A DNA stretch of 64,000 nt from Rhinolophus ferrumequinum (GCF_004115265.2 NC_046293.1:26236173-26300172); one strand, 5' to 3'. Positions 37,679-50,300 are shown, numbered from the stretch's first letter. Numbers and translations are program-made. The notes: generated by a model from the sequence alone, not told the origin.

Positions 37679-37936
37679 CTTTCATCTCCCTGCCTGGATC
37701 GTGGCAGACCCAGAATCTCACAAGTTTTTGTCCTATCTCTACCCTGCCTATAATTTCCTAGGGGTTAGTGATAAGAGAAGGAGCTTTGGAGTTGGGCTTC
37801 TATTTGAATCTCAGTTCTACCATTCATCATGACTGTGTGTAAGTAATTCTAACTTTCTGAACCTCTGTTTTTCCATCTGTAATGTAGAGACAATAATATC
37901 TACCTTCAAGACTGTTGAAAGTCATATGGGATAATT
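37679..37936 (+). repeat. Local direct duplication B, copy 2
   Basis: Second copy of 35515-35775, 2.2 kb away. It differs by a few substitutions and a small insertion (gtgt after catgactg). Confidence 0.85.
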
Positions 37937-38254
37937 GTACGGTTCACCCTCCCTTGTTCTGGTTCCCTCCTCTGTATGTCTCCCCTAACATATTTTTGGA
38001 CCTTTCTCCAGGACCCTGGTAAGAAGGTTAAATTTAGGTATTGTATCCTTAATCCATATTATTCCTCCTTCATTTTCCACTCACCAGTTCCTTGAGTCAG
38101 ATGGGGCAGAGTTCAAATAATAAACCAAATGTAGCAACCTGCTTTGGACTCCAGCGTGCTCCTCCTTAACTGACATTTATGCTCAGCACAGCTTCCTGGA
38201 TACTGGTTTTTGCTTCCTACTATGGCCTCGTACATTTTATGGAGTACAGTTAAA

Positions 38255-38445
38255 GTGGCAACCATTTCTGTAGCACTCACCATATGTTAGGCACTGTGCT
38301 AAGTACTTTACATATAAAGAAACTGGGACACAGAGAGGTTAAATAACTTATTCCAGATCACACAGCTAGTAAGCACGGATTTGGAACTTGAACCCAGGTC
38401 GTGTAGCTTTAGAATCTACGTTCCTACATTGTACTATATATACTG
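38255..38445 (+). repeat. MIR SINE
   Basis: Near-complete MIR: gttaggcactgtgctaagta, gggacacagagaggttaaat, and cacacagctagtaagcacgg. Confidence 0.8.
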
Positions 38446-38824
38446 CCTCCCTGGTAGATTCTCGTAAATTTTTTTTTTCCCAAATTAGAATTACCTTTAA
38501 TATTGTCTTTGGTTTTTGATTGAGATATAATTCACATACCATAAAATTCACCCTTTTAAAATATACAATTTGGTGGATTTTAGTATATTCACAAAGTTGT
38601 GAAACCATCACTGCTATCTAATTTTGGAATATTTTCATCCTCTACATAAAGAAACTGATACCAATAGCAGTCACTCCTCAATGCCACTCTCCCTGCCCAG
38701 CCCCTGGCCGTCACTCATCTATTTTCTCTTTTTATGGATTGGCCTGTTTTAGACATTTCATTTACATTTGTGGCCTTTTGTGTCTGGCTTCTTTCACCTT
38801 AGCACGTTTCCAAGGTTCATCCAT

Positions 38825-38860
38825 TGTGTTGGTCAGGGTTTTCTAAAGAAACAGAACCAA

Positions 38861-38891
<31 letters not shown>

Positions 38892-38902
38892 AAAATATAT
38901 AT

Positions 38903-38957
<55 letters not shown>

Positions 38958-39392
38958 TTATAGGAATTGGCTCACAAAGTTATGGAGGCTAAGACGTCCC
39001 ACAATCTGCCATCTGTAGAACCAGGAAAGCAGGTGCTATAATTCCGCCCAAGGCTGAAGGCCTGAGAACCAGGGGCTGCTGTTTAACTCCTAGAGTCCAA
39101 AGACCAGAGAACCAGGAGCTCTGAAGTCAGAGGACAGGAAAAGATGGACATCATAGCTCAAAAAGAGAGAGAATTTATCCTTCCTTCACCTTTTTGTTCT
39201 ATTCAGGCCTTCAAAAGATTGGATGATGCCCACTAACACTGGTGAGGGCAGACCTTCTTTACTCAGTCTACTTATTCAAATGCTAATCTTTTCCACAAAC
39301 ATCCTCACAAGACACACCCAGAAATAATGTTTTACTAGCTATCGGGGCATCTCTTAGCCCAGGCAAATTGACACATAAAATTAACCCTCACA
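38825..39392 (-). mobile_element. Solo LTR (MaLR/ERVL-like) inside the L1
   Basis: A 568-bp element with TG...CA ends (plus-strand tgtgttggtcaggg to ttaaccctcaca) inside the L1. It is bounded by a 5-bp duplication TCCAT (38820-38824 and 39393-39397). In its own orientation it starts TGTGAGGGTTAATTTTATG and carries AATAAA before a (GA)n/(TA)n/(AAAT)n run. A 5-bp duplication fits ERVL/MaLR. Old, with no internal genes. Confidence 0.7.
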
Positions 39393-40636
39393 TCCATATT
39401 GTCGCATAAATCAGTACTTCATTCCTTTTTGTGGCTGAATAAGATTCTACTGTATGGCTACACCACTTTTTGTTTATCCATTTATCAAGCAATGGACACT
39501 GGAAAAGTTGCCACTTTTTCACTATTATGAATAATGCAGGTATGACTTTCACAAGTTTTTGTATGGACATATGTTTTTATTTCTCTTGGGTACAGACCTG
39601 GGAATGGAATTTCTGAGTCATATTGTAACTGTATAAATTTTGAGGAACTGCCACCTATTTCCCAAAGTGACTGCATTCTCACCAGCAATTTCTAAGGGGA
39701 CCAGTTTCACCACATCCACTACTGATTCACGCTAACACTTGTTTTCTGTCTTTTTTATTCTAGCCTCCCTAACTGATGTGAAATGGGTATTTCACTGTGG
39801 TTTTGATTTGCATTTCCCAGGTGATTAATAATACTGAGCATCCTTTCACGTGCTCATTGGCCATTTTTATATCTTCTTTGGAGAAATGTCTATTCAAATC
39901 CTTTACCCGTTTTTTCAATTGGGCTATATGTCTTTTATTGTTGAGTTGTGAATGTCCTTTATGCTAAACCCTTATGTGATACATGATTTGCAATATTTTC
40001 TCCCATTTTGTGTTACTTTTTCATTTTCAATAGTGTTCAAGCATAAAAAATTTCTCATTTTGATAAAGTTCAATTTATCTTTTTTTTTCTTTTTTTTTGG
40101 TTGCTTGTGCTTTTGGTAACATAGCAAAGAAACTATTGTCTAATCCAAAATCACAAAGATTAACATCTACGTTTTTTCCTAAGAATTTTATAGTTTTAGT
40201 TCTTACTTTTAGGTCTGATCCATTTGTAGTTATTTTCTGCATATGATGTGATGCAGGGGTTCAACTTAATTCTTTTGTTTCTCGATATTCAGTTGTCCTA
40301 GGCCAATTTGTTAAAAAGATTCTTCCTCCCCTAATGAACTGTTTCAGCACCCTGTCAAAAATTAAATAATTATAGGCACATATGGGTTTATTTCAGGACT
40401 CTCAATTCTATTTCATTAGTTTATATGTTTATCCTTATGCCAATAGTACAGTTTTAATTACTTAACTCTACATTAAGTTTTAAAATCATTCAGTACGAGT
40501 CTTCCAACTTTGTTCTCTTTTTGAAGATTGTTTTAGATATTCTAAGTCCCCTGTGTTCCTATGTGAATTTTAGAATCAGCTTGACTATTTCTGGGGGAAA
40601 AAAAAAGCCATCTGGAATTTTGGTAGTGATTACATA

Positions 40637-40658
40637 TATACATGTATATATATATGTG

Positions 40659-40709
<51 letters not shown>

Positions 40710-40756
40710 CACACATGTGTGTGTATTACATACATACATATATACATATATATGTA
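40637..40756. repeat. (TA)n/(CA)n microsatellite
   Basis: A long TA run with TG/CA and TACA parts, directly left of the mariner and within the split L1. Confidence 0.9.
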
Positions 40757-41325
40757 TGAGGTCAAATTAACTTCTAGAACTCACCCTAGAAAAAGTGCTA
40801 CATCCCTCATTGCTGAGTATCACTACAGTCACCTTCAAAGTACTCCCCTTGGGAAGCTATGCACTGATGCCAGTGCCTAGTTCACCCTTCAAAGCAATTT
40901 TGGAACTCTTTTTCTGGAATGGCCATCAGAGCTGTCGTCATATTACCTTTGATGTCCTGAATGTCATCAAAATGTCTTCCTTTCAATATTGTCTTTATCT
41001 TCAGGTAAAGAAAGAAGTCATTGGGGGCAAGGTCAGGTGAGTAGGGAGGGTGTTCCAATACAGTGTTTTGTTTACTGGCTAAAAACTCCCTCACAGACAG
41101 TGCCATGTGAGCTGGTACATTGTCCTGATGCAAGAGCCATGAATTGTTGATGAAAAGTTCAGGTCATCTAACTTTTTCACTCAGCCTTTTCAACACTTTC
41201 AAATAGTACACTTGGTTAATTGTTTCTCCAGTTGGTACAAATTCATAATGAATAATCCCTCTGATATCAAAAGAGGTTAGCAACATCGTTGCAACAAGTT
41301 CGTGAATTTAATTATCAGACGTCAT
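40757..41325 (-). mobile_element. Mariner DNA transposon, internally deleted
   Basis: About 570 bp with mariner-type inverted ends: tgaggtcaaattaacttcta on the left, and on the right, read in reverse, tgacgtctgataattaaatt. A full mariner is about 1.3 kb, so the transposase N-terminal half is missing. The likely TA target sites lie on both sides within TA-rich DNA. The C-terminal half of the transposase is readable on the minus strand (separate entry). Confidence 0.85.
40810..41300 (-). pseudogene. Mariner transposase, C-terminal half (decayed)
   Basis: One frame carries FDIRGIIHYEFVPTGE, then LLHQDNVPAHMALSVREFLA and YSPDLAPNDFFLYLKIKTIL, LKGRHFDDIQDIKGN, and FEG. The two visible catalytic aspartates (HQD and PND) are 34 residues apart, the DD34D signature of mariner. 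The DNA-binding N-terminal half and first aspartate are absent. Two in-frame stops are seen (TGA at 41166-41164 in place of an arginine codon, and TGA after FEG at about 40882 in place of tryptophan), with no frameshift between. It cannot act as a transposase. Confidence 0.85.
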
Positions 41326-44300
41326 ATGTACATGTGTGTATACGTACATTGGGGAGTACTGCCATCTTAACAGTATTGTCTTCCTACCTAAGAAAATAGG
41401 ATGTCTTTCCATTTATTTATATTTTCTTTAATTTCTTTCAATGATATTTTGTAGTTGCAATGTACTTCATTCAATCTCAGTACTTTTGTTGTTGATGATA
41501 ACATTTACATTTCATGGCCTTAAAAGATTAAGCAAAAATTTTTGTATGATATGGTGATACCACAGAATGTCTGCCTCTAAGAAAATCAGTTCTAGAACAG
41601 GTTGGAAAATACATGCCTCCTAAAGGATGACCAGACATGCTATCTATATATGTAGTACCATGACATACTGATCTTGCTCATATCTCGCTAAGTACACAGA
41701 CTATAGAGCACCGCATTCTGTAGCTCTGAGTGTCAGAACCCACTTTTCTTTGACAGCTCTGAGTTGTTCTAAATTTCTCAGGTTGCCATGAATTCATGGA
41801 ACTAGAGAGAATATCCAAAGCATCATGTCTCTAAATTTGATCAACATTAATTCTTCTACATATCTAAGCTACAGAGACTGCTGCTTTTTGGGTACCCAAA
41901 ATAAGTTTAGTTGAGGTTTAAATAAAAGCCACAAAGTTACAACCCCCAGTATGGCTGTTGAACCCCATAAATCAGATATAAAGATATGGGGATTTCCGTC
42001 TAGCACAGAAACTTCCATCCAGGGTTCACTGAACTTCTTTTTGTGAGCCATTTATAACACACACTATCTGAAGATCTATAAACCACAACCTGTGGCCTTG
42101 CTAATACTCTCAAATCTTTATTTCTAATCTGTTTGTAGATAATCAAGCTTGTACTTTTGTTTTTAAGTCAACTTGCCTCTATTTCCCAGTCAATGTTAAC
42201 TCAGTGAATTAAAACTAATCAATTTTAATATCAGCCCAAGAAGAGCATACTTAGAAAGACAGATGTGGTGGTGAAGGGGAGGTGATTTATAGATAATTAT
42301 AAAATCACATGTGGTTTATCTACATTTCTTTTTGCCTAATCCTGAAAAATTAAATTATTCTTGAAAATTATGTTCAATTTAATAAGACAAAGCCACTTCA
42401 GAATAATCCATGGCTGTTTTAACAACCTCATATTGCATGTGGAAATTAAGATCTAAGTGAAAAGGTGACTTGCCCAGGGTCAGAACATAAATCAGAGATC
42501 TAATAAGATGCAGGACCTCCTGAGATCATTAGTTCATAATTAGATCATCCTAAGAATGGAACATGGGTGAGGACATGAAAGACAGGGCATGAAACCAAGG
42601 TAATTTGGGATTGTGGGAGCTGCTTGGGCTTCAAGAAGGAATGCAAAGACAGCAACTTCAACTCAATGTCAAAAAGCCATTTTCTTCCCACACTGTAAAT
42701 CGTCTGTGCCACTGTAGTCATACCTCTCTGCTATAGAAACAATAAGAACAGCAACCCGGCCCTCCATTTCTTATTCTGCCTGACAAACACACTATGAAAT
42801 GCAATGTGAGCTCCGCAGAGGCCCTAGAATTCTAAATGTGCACAACCAGAGAGCCCTTTGAAAGCAGCCGAAAAACCTATTCCATAACTCACTGATGAGG
42901 AAACTGAGTCACATAATTTAGGTATCTCCCAACAGCTAAGTAGCACTTAAGGTAAGACTAGTATTGTGTATGTTGAATCTCCGTCTGGTGCTCTTTCACT
43001 ACAATTTTCCACCATTCCTGAGGCTGACTGGATATTTGCTCTCTTTTTATTCAGTTAAGTTTTGCAGGAATGAGGGTAAGGAGGAAGATCCTAGTTCTTG
43101 GAATTTGTAATAAGCATGTACTTTCATTGTTTCTTCTACCTTCCAGGCCTTTGTATCTCGACTAGCCTCTGGAAATCTACCCCATATATGTCCAAGATTG
43201 AAGACTAGAGACTTTACACTCTAGTTGTATTTTCACTGTAAAACTATAAGGCTTTGAGAATTATCTAGTGACTACTCTGCTTCTTTCTTCTTCCTCCACC
43301 AGAACTCATTTTGACTCGTACTAAGATATCAGCCCCAGGGGCTGCTAAAGGTCAGGCATGGAGACCTAGGGGGAAAGACCACAGAAGTAGGAGGCGGGGC
43401 AGCTTCAGATCAGATTGACTGCACTTGTGGAATCTGCTTATAAATCTGATGGAAAACAAGGCAGTCAAGATAGAGTTTCAGCATTCCCCTAGTCCCTTTC
43501 TTCCTTCCTTGAACAAGCCAAGCCTGTCACTTCTACTACTCAGATAAACAAGTCCTTTCCTGCTGCCGTAGCCTCTACCTGGCCAAAGGCAGCACTAGAT
43601 TTGGGCCCAGGCTGAAGGAGCATCATACAGCATGGAGGCTCCCTGTCTCGGCCCATCCAGTCCCATCTGACTTAAGAGGAACCTGGGAGAAGTTGACTCT
43701 AATGACACCAACTAGGGGTGGCTTCAACGTACAATTGGCCCTGATAGCTAATTATTCTCAGGGGGAAAAAAGTGCTTAGGATCATCTTCTCTTAACTACA
43801 AATGACCATCTTTGGCAAATACTTTTCATCATACACTTGATAAGCATCATATGATTATAACATAAACAGTGTCTCCTGGAGTTGCTCAATGCCCTGCAGT
43901 TACCTGATGTACAATAATATATAGTACATCTGGTTAAATCATTCAACAACTGATTATAAGAAAAAAGCTAATGATTTTGAAGTTTTCTCCAGAAAACTAC
44001 CTGGCTTAAAATGCAAGTATTATATGTGTATTATTGAGATTTTACTCTTGCCATAATGTACATTTTGAAACACACTTTCCTTAACCTTTGTCATCTGCTA
44101 CAATTTGTTCTTAATAGAATTCTCACATAGCTTAGAATTATATACATAAAATCATTTTAATTTAGGTCAACATTCTAGAAATAGCACCATATCTCTATGT
44201 ATTTTGTTACCTGACAACTTTAAGAACCACTGTTAAATACGTAAAGATAAGGCAGTTTATGATGGCTGAGGCTATAAGATATTAACTGCTATAGAAAGAA

Positions 44301-44932
44301 ACATGAAAACAAGACTCCTTTTCACTTATAATTCTTGCCAGTAATTTAGTCCACAAAAGTATAAAAGTGTAGGCCTGAAAAACGCAATCACTATCTTCAA
44401 GTTGCTTTGAGCATGGCAATTGTTAGGAATTGGTTGTCAATATACCTTGCTACTGCAGTGCCAAGAAGGCTTATTATTTATTATCCATGAGAAAACAGAT
44501 TGAGTTGGGGGGCATACAATGCATAGAAGCTGGGATACAGCTGAGACTCATGAGGGCTATTGAAAGCATGATCATCAGGGAATCCTTCTGTTCCCTGAAG
44601 AATCACCCTTGGGAAGAGGTATTCACATCGTGATAAAGCTGGAATCTACCCAGCCCAATTCAGGTGGAGTTACAGAGAGGCGAAAGTAGTGAAGAAGGCC
44701 ACAGGAGCAAAGGGAGTAAGAGTAACTTCAGGAAAAGAAGCTGAAGTCAAGGGGTGGAGAGGAACCCTTCACTCCGTCCCATTCTCCTTTCCTTATCCAG
44801 AGGTGACTAAACTCTACCCTAGCTCCTCATTATTATTCTGTCCAGGAAATTCAGAGAAATTATTAGAAGTTAAAAAATAAAAGACTTATTTTTTTAAGCC
44901 TGGAAGAATCCCCTGAGGTTTCCTAGGCTACC

Positions 44933-45393
44933 TGTCATGCGGGGTGTCATGCGGGGTCTCTGGTCCCGCTCCCCACATAAGAACGCAGGACATGGTGAAG
45001 CCAAAAAGGAACACCCACGGAGCCATAGGTAGGGGAGTCATACTACTATAGTCTCGCTGGTGGCTGGCTTGGAGACACAGGAGGCAGGAGCCACATGATC
45101 CAAAGTCTGCTGTCCGCTTCTCTGCCAACCAACCCCACTTGCCAGCTGCAATCCGCCATGCCAACTGCAATCCGAGCTTGCCAGCCACCATCTTCTTGCT
45201 AGACCCCATTTTTCTGTTAGCGTAGCCACTGCAGTTATATTAGTGGCCAATGGCTCACTGGTTACAGCTGACGGCCAAGTAGCCACAGCTGATGGCCATC
45301 CAATCACAGTTGATGGCCATTTACTACCTGAGCCAGCACCTTTCCACGTGGTACCGAGAGCCTGGAAACTGCACTCCTGGCTCTGTCCCCACA
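44933..45393 (-). mobile_element. Solo LTR, copy 2 of the 10.8-kb family
   Basis: A 461-bp element in reverse orientation with the same TGTGGGGACAG start and CATGACA end as the copy at 10759-11168. Its 5-bp flanks, ctacc and ttacc, match at four of five positions. It keeps the tandem 21-bp units (about 45245-45325) and is about 50 bp longer in the middle. No internal retroviral sequence is present. Confidence 0.75.
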
Positions 45394-45589
45394 TTACCTC
45401 AACCCTTTATTTTCTAAGGAAAAAAATAATAATAATAAAATAACTAAGGAGATAAGTGCATTGTTCTTTGCCCACAAAACCAGTGCCAGAGATTAAAACA
45501 AATTTCAGGTTCCTGGATTCAGGACAGAATCCCTCCACTCCACATTGGTGTCTGTGCAATTAGCCGCTTTTCCTTTCTGTACGTTCATT

Positions 45590-46035
45590 CCCTTCTACTT
45601 TCATTTTCCCCCATTAGAAACTGTGTCAAAGAAATGATATGCTAGTATAGAGCACTGAATACATAATCTATTTATTCAGTACTTAATCAGTTTGCTTATC
45701 ATTATCTGTTTCTTCCCAGCTAGACAGTAATTTCCTTCAGGGCACAATCAGCTTCTTTATGTCCTTTATGAGCACAGCAAAGAAACAGACACAGAGCAGT
45801 GGCCACATCTAAAGTCAGAAGGCATGGTGGGGAACTCAGACCTCAGCTGGTGGCCAGGACAAAAATGAAATGACAGAGTTAGAAGAAAAAGCATGAAACC
45901 TTCATGAAAATAAGACTTTAGGGACTTTGTCTATTTTCTTCATCTCATATTCATTTCATTGTTGTAGCCCTAGCACCTAAACTAATGCCTGGCACATTTC
46001 GGGATTCATACACTGGTTCAATAAATAAATAGCTA
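45590..46035 (+). repeat. L2 3' end fragments
   Basis: L2-like pieces: cagctagacagtaatttcct, and near the end tagccctagcacctaaacta with a ttcaataaataaat tail. Confidence 0.55.
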
Positions 46036-46374
46036 AATTCACCCTTAAAAATAGCATTGGGTCTGAAATAAATTTTTATAGGAAAATAACCGACACAAAT
46101 TAATTGAGTATAAAGGATTAAACTGTAATGTTAAAGTGTAAGTGAGGATGGCAAGTAATTTTTAACAGTGTTACATGGGAACTATCATGGTACCTAGGTT
46201 TCTGCTCAATAGGGACACATTTTTAGTTCTATCATTAGGCAGGATGCTGCTGTTCTCTATGAAAAGGGATATCAAGGTTTTTACTACACATAGCAAGCAA
46301 AACATTCATCCCTCAGAATAAAAACAAAACAACAAACCCAAGAAAGAAAACCCAATCACTGAAAACTCAGCATG

Positions 46375-46850
46375 GCAGGCAGGTAATGTCCCCCAAAGAT
46401 GTCTGTGTCCAAACCTCCAGAACTATGAATATGTTAGTTTTTAATAGTGTTAAACTAGCAAAGGGGAATTAAGATTGCAGATGGAAGTAATCAGCTTACC
46501 TTAAAGTAGGAAAGTTATCCTGGATTATCCAGTGAGTCAAATGCCATCACAAGGATCCTGAAATGTGGAAGAAGTAGGCAGAAGTGTCAGTGTTGGCATA
46601 TGGGATGTGAGAAAGACTTGATGTGGCTTTGAAAATGAGGAAGGGAGTCATAAGCCAAGGAATGCAACAGTCTCTAGAAGCTGGAAAAGACAAGGAAACA
46701 GATTTTTCCCCCGAGCCTCCAAAAGGAACACAGGCCTGCCTACCCCTTTCCAACTTCTGACCTCCAGAACTGAAAGATAAAAATCTATGTTGTTTGAAGC
46801 CACCAAATTTGTGGTAATTTGTTACCGTAACAATAGGAACATAGCACACT
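46375..46850 (+). mobile_element. MLT1-like MaLR solo LTR
   Basis: Matches an old MaLR LTR: ttatcctggattatccagtg, gagtcataagccaaggaatg, ctctagaagctggaaaagac, and tgaagccaccaaatttgtgg. Heavily diverged, with no internal part. Confidence 0.65.
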
Positions 46851-47016
46851 TGGGTTAAAACAAAAACAGATGCGGAATCACATAACTCCCAGAGCTTACA
46901 GGAGTTGGTTGTGAGGGGTTAGGAAAGGTGGGGAAACAAAGTTTCTGCAGAAAACAACTGAAATAGATGTGATGCTCAACTGACTTTGAGCGTGGGCATA
47001 ATTAAAGAACTAGTCA

Positions 47017-47421
47017 TTTTTATGGGTTGAAGTATGCTGCACCAAAATTCACATGTTGAAAGTCCTGGCTTCCAGTACCTCACAATGCGACCTTATTTGG
47101 AAATAGGGACTTAATAGAGGTAATCAAATGACAAGGTCATTAGGGTAGACTCTAATCCAATATAAATGGTGTCCTCAAAAAGTGGGGAAATCTGAAGACA
47201 GACATACGTGCAGGGAGGATACCATATGAACATAAAGATAGCCATCTATATGCCAAAGAGAGAGTCCTGGGACAGATCCTTCCCTCAGAGCCCTCAGAAA
47301 GAACCAACCCTGCCGACACCTTGATTTCAGACTTCTAGCCTCCAGAACTGTGAGAGAGCAAAATTCTCTTGTTTAAGCCACTCGATTTGTGGTGCTTTGT
47401 TATGGCAGCCTTAGCATACTC
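47017..47421 (+). mobile_element. MLT1-like MaLR solo LTR
   Basis: Typical MLT1-type text: cttatttggaaatagggact, ccctgccgacaccttgattt, and cctccagaactgtgagagag. Old and diverged. Confidence 0.75.
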
Positions 47422-47729
47422 ATATAGTGATGACGGTACTGAAGAAAGAGAGTATATGACTGTCACTGAAGTGAATACTTTGTCATGTCTCACTTAAAGA
47501 CCTGGATAGCCCCTAGCTGGCTGTGAGCGGAGAGTCTGGTGACCGAGGAGGGTAAAGGAAGTTGACAGCACAAAGTCCTGTTTCCAGCTGCATTTCAATG
47601 TGGGTGTGCTGCACATCACAGTAGCCTTTATTTCCACAACTGATGGCTCTCACTAAGTAGTGGGAAGAAAGCTTGGTCTGAAATGTATGAGAAATTCAGA
47701 TGGGAAAGGATTCATAACAGAAGGAGGCC

Positions 47730-48620
47730 ATGATCACAGAAATGAAAGGGAAAGAAAGGAGACAAAAAGGGGCTGAGGCTGAGGGATTGAGAGTGACAAA
47801 GGAAAGAGACAGAAAAAGAGAAGACAGATTAGGAGAAAACAAATTCTGTCAAATGGGAGCAGCATATCCCACTGTACAGTTTTTAACCGTGGTTACAAGA
47901 ATTACCTCACTTAAATAACCACAACCCTGCTTTACAGATGAGAAAGTTGAAGGTGAGAGCAGTGAGCCCAAGGCCACACATCTAAATGACGATACAGTCC
48001 TGTGACAAGTAATTCCTATACCCTGCTTGTTTCTACCTACCCCCGCCCCACCGCCCCCTCTCCAGGAACACACAAAGGCCCCTCCTCACTAGGCTTTCTG
48101 GCTGGGGCTGCTCTTTGCCAAAATTGCTGACGCAAGTTCAGTTTCTTGTCATAAAAACAACAGAAGCCAAAACCGACAAGATGCTTAGTCCAAAGAAATG
48201 CAGATTCATTCGTCTGGTGATTATTGTTTGCTCACATGATATACAGACAGCTGCTCACAACCATCCCAATCCCCGCCTCCTCCCTCTTTTTCTTTCCAAA
48301 AGCCAAAGTCCACCCCTAGCTGTGTTGCCATTTTCCCCCACCCACTCACTCTTCGTACTCTCAAACCCCCATTCACTACCGTGTCCTGGTTTGAGATGGA
48401 ACTGGCCCAGCCAGAAAGAAGAAAAAAAAAAAAAAAAAAAAAAAAGACCGGTTTGGGTAGGGCCAGGTGTGCCAGCCTCAAGGAAATGCTTCTCAGTCCC
48501 TCCTTCCTACTGTGGGGCGTGACTGCCAGCAAAGGATGGAGTTTGGGCTGGCTCCCCACAAAGGGAAGTCTGTGGGCACTGAGGTTTCTGGGGCTCACCA
48601 CACACTAGCCAGCCGGAAAC
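47730..48620. other. Purine-rich and moderately GC-rich non-coding block
   Basis: Holds a MIR fragment (47915-48010), a run of 24 A (48422-48445) and a moderately GC-rich stretch. Overlapping frames on both strands show no recognisable protein. It could be near the STYK1 promoter, but I have no direct evidence. Confidence 0.35.
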
Positions 48621-49789
48621 CTCTGCTGAAATTGTAAAAGCTGGACTTGTTGCTGATCTACTTATTCATTTCCTTCTCTGGTGATCGATTGGTAGACGGG
48701 CAGGTAGGTATAAAGGAGACTTCAATCCAAGTGAAAACGGAAAGTCATGATAAAGCACAACAGCGCCACCTCAGGTTCAACCCCATAGCAGGTACCTTCC
48801 TTGGTGCTCAAAATGGTCAGAATTTAACATTTAGTCTGATTAGTCCCCTCCAGGGACAATCGCAACCCCAAGCTGTTGCTGGGTGCACCGCGTAGTACTG
48901 ACCACTACTGTGATATGAAGGAATCGATAAGAAATACGTGGAAATAAAAATCGCAGAACTAGGTAACCACCAGTCATAAGCATAAGCTATTTAAATACTA
49001 TAGGTATCCGTAGGGAAGGGACTCTCCTCTAGGGACACAGCCGAGAACAAGGCAGTCGGTGTTACCTGCCCACATGGAATTTACAATCATAGGAAACACT
49101 AAGGAAAAAATACACAGCTAAAGGAATTCCAAATTAGATACTAACACCTAAAAGAAGTTCAATTAAAGAAACCAAGTGGGCTGAAAGTGATATTGGGGAC
49201 CAAAATGCAAATAAAAGCACATTCATCAATTAAAAAAAAAAAGAGAGAAATATAGGTCATCAGCAACTTGAATAGGTGAGCAGTTTTTTCCACATCAATA
49301 GCATATCAAGCAGAGAGGGGCACCCATGACTACAGAATAAGTTTGGATACACTGTAATGTGGAGCATTTAGAGACTGGAGTATTTAGTATTTAGGGAAAC
49401 AGAGCAGTTATGATGGAAGCTATATGTAGAGTCAGCAGCGATGCCCGGCCCCTAAGTGGGGCTTCTCAGACACTGAGAGAGTAGTAGACATCAGCAGAGG
49501 GAATCTAGGCCAGGGCAGGAAAATGGAGAACTCTTGTCTGTGTAACAGCCGGGGTTTGGAAGAGTGGGTGAAAATTTATGAGGTATTCCACTGCCTTGAG
49601 GAATGACTCCCAGGGGCAGATAAGGAAAGGGTTTTTAAGATAAAGCAGAGGTTCTGCACCCACCTAAAGGCAGAGACAACATGGACTGTCACTTTCAGTC
49701 TGTCCCCATGTTCACCCCAGCTTGGTGTATCCTTAGGGAATGTTCATCATGGGTGTTTAACTTGCCGTGTTATGTTGTTCCTTTTTATA

Positions 49790-50300
49790 TTGTGTATTGG
49801 TTGCTGATGTAACAAATTACCACAAACTTGGTGGCTTAAACAATACGAAATAATTATCTTACAGTTCCGTAGAAGTCTGATATGGGTCTCTCTGGACTAA
49901 AATCAAGGTGTTGGCAGAGCTGTCTTTCCAGAGGCTTTGGGGAGAATCTGTCCTCTAGCTCTGTCCAGCTTCTAGAGGGCTCCCACCCTTCTTGTCTCAA
50001 GAACGCCTTTCTCCATCTTCAAAGCCAGCAATGGCCAATCTAGACCTTCTCACATTGCATGTTTGTTTCTCTGACCTCCTCTTCCATTGTCACATCTCTT
50101 TCTCTGGCCACAGCTGGGAAAAGTTTCTCCACTTTCAAGGACTGATTATTAGATTGGGTCCATGGTGTAATTTCCCACCTAAAGCTCCATAGCCTGAGTC
50201 ACATCCGTAAAGTCTCTTCCGTCATGTAACATAGTAACAGGCTCTGACAATCAGGGTGTGTACTCTTTGGGGAGCCATTATTCTGCCTACCACACATTAC
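49790..50300 (-). mobile_element. MLT1-like MaLR solo LTR, reverse orientation
   Basis: Reversed MaLR text: caaattaccacaaacttggt, ggcttaaacaatacgaaata, and aaaatcaaggtgttggcaga. Old and diverged. Confidence 0.7.

Larger units (their letters stand above)
38507..41500 (-). repeat. L1 ORF2/3' region, split by two insertions
   Basis: Three segments of one old L1 in antisense (38507-38824, 39393-40640, 41340-41500) read on into one another against the mammalian L1 ORF2 region (cttctttggagaaatgtcta, gtgcttttggtaac, gccatcttaacagtattgtc). The gaps hold a solo LTR and a TA-rich microsatellite with a mariner. No intact L1 frame is seen. Confidence 0.85.

Noticed and set aside
40521-40880. A 119-codon frame rich in Ile/Tyr
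   Set aside because: It is translated TA/CA microsatellite between an L1 and the mariner.
48115-48608. Overlapping 126- and 135-codon frames on both strands
   Set aside because: Low-complexity, with a run of 24 A translated as Lys or Phe. No domain or splice support.
47730-48620. A STYK1 promoter or first exon at the moderately GC-rich block
   Set aside because: Position would fit, but I see no CpG island, no recognised exon sequence and no clear core promoter, so I do not call it.
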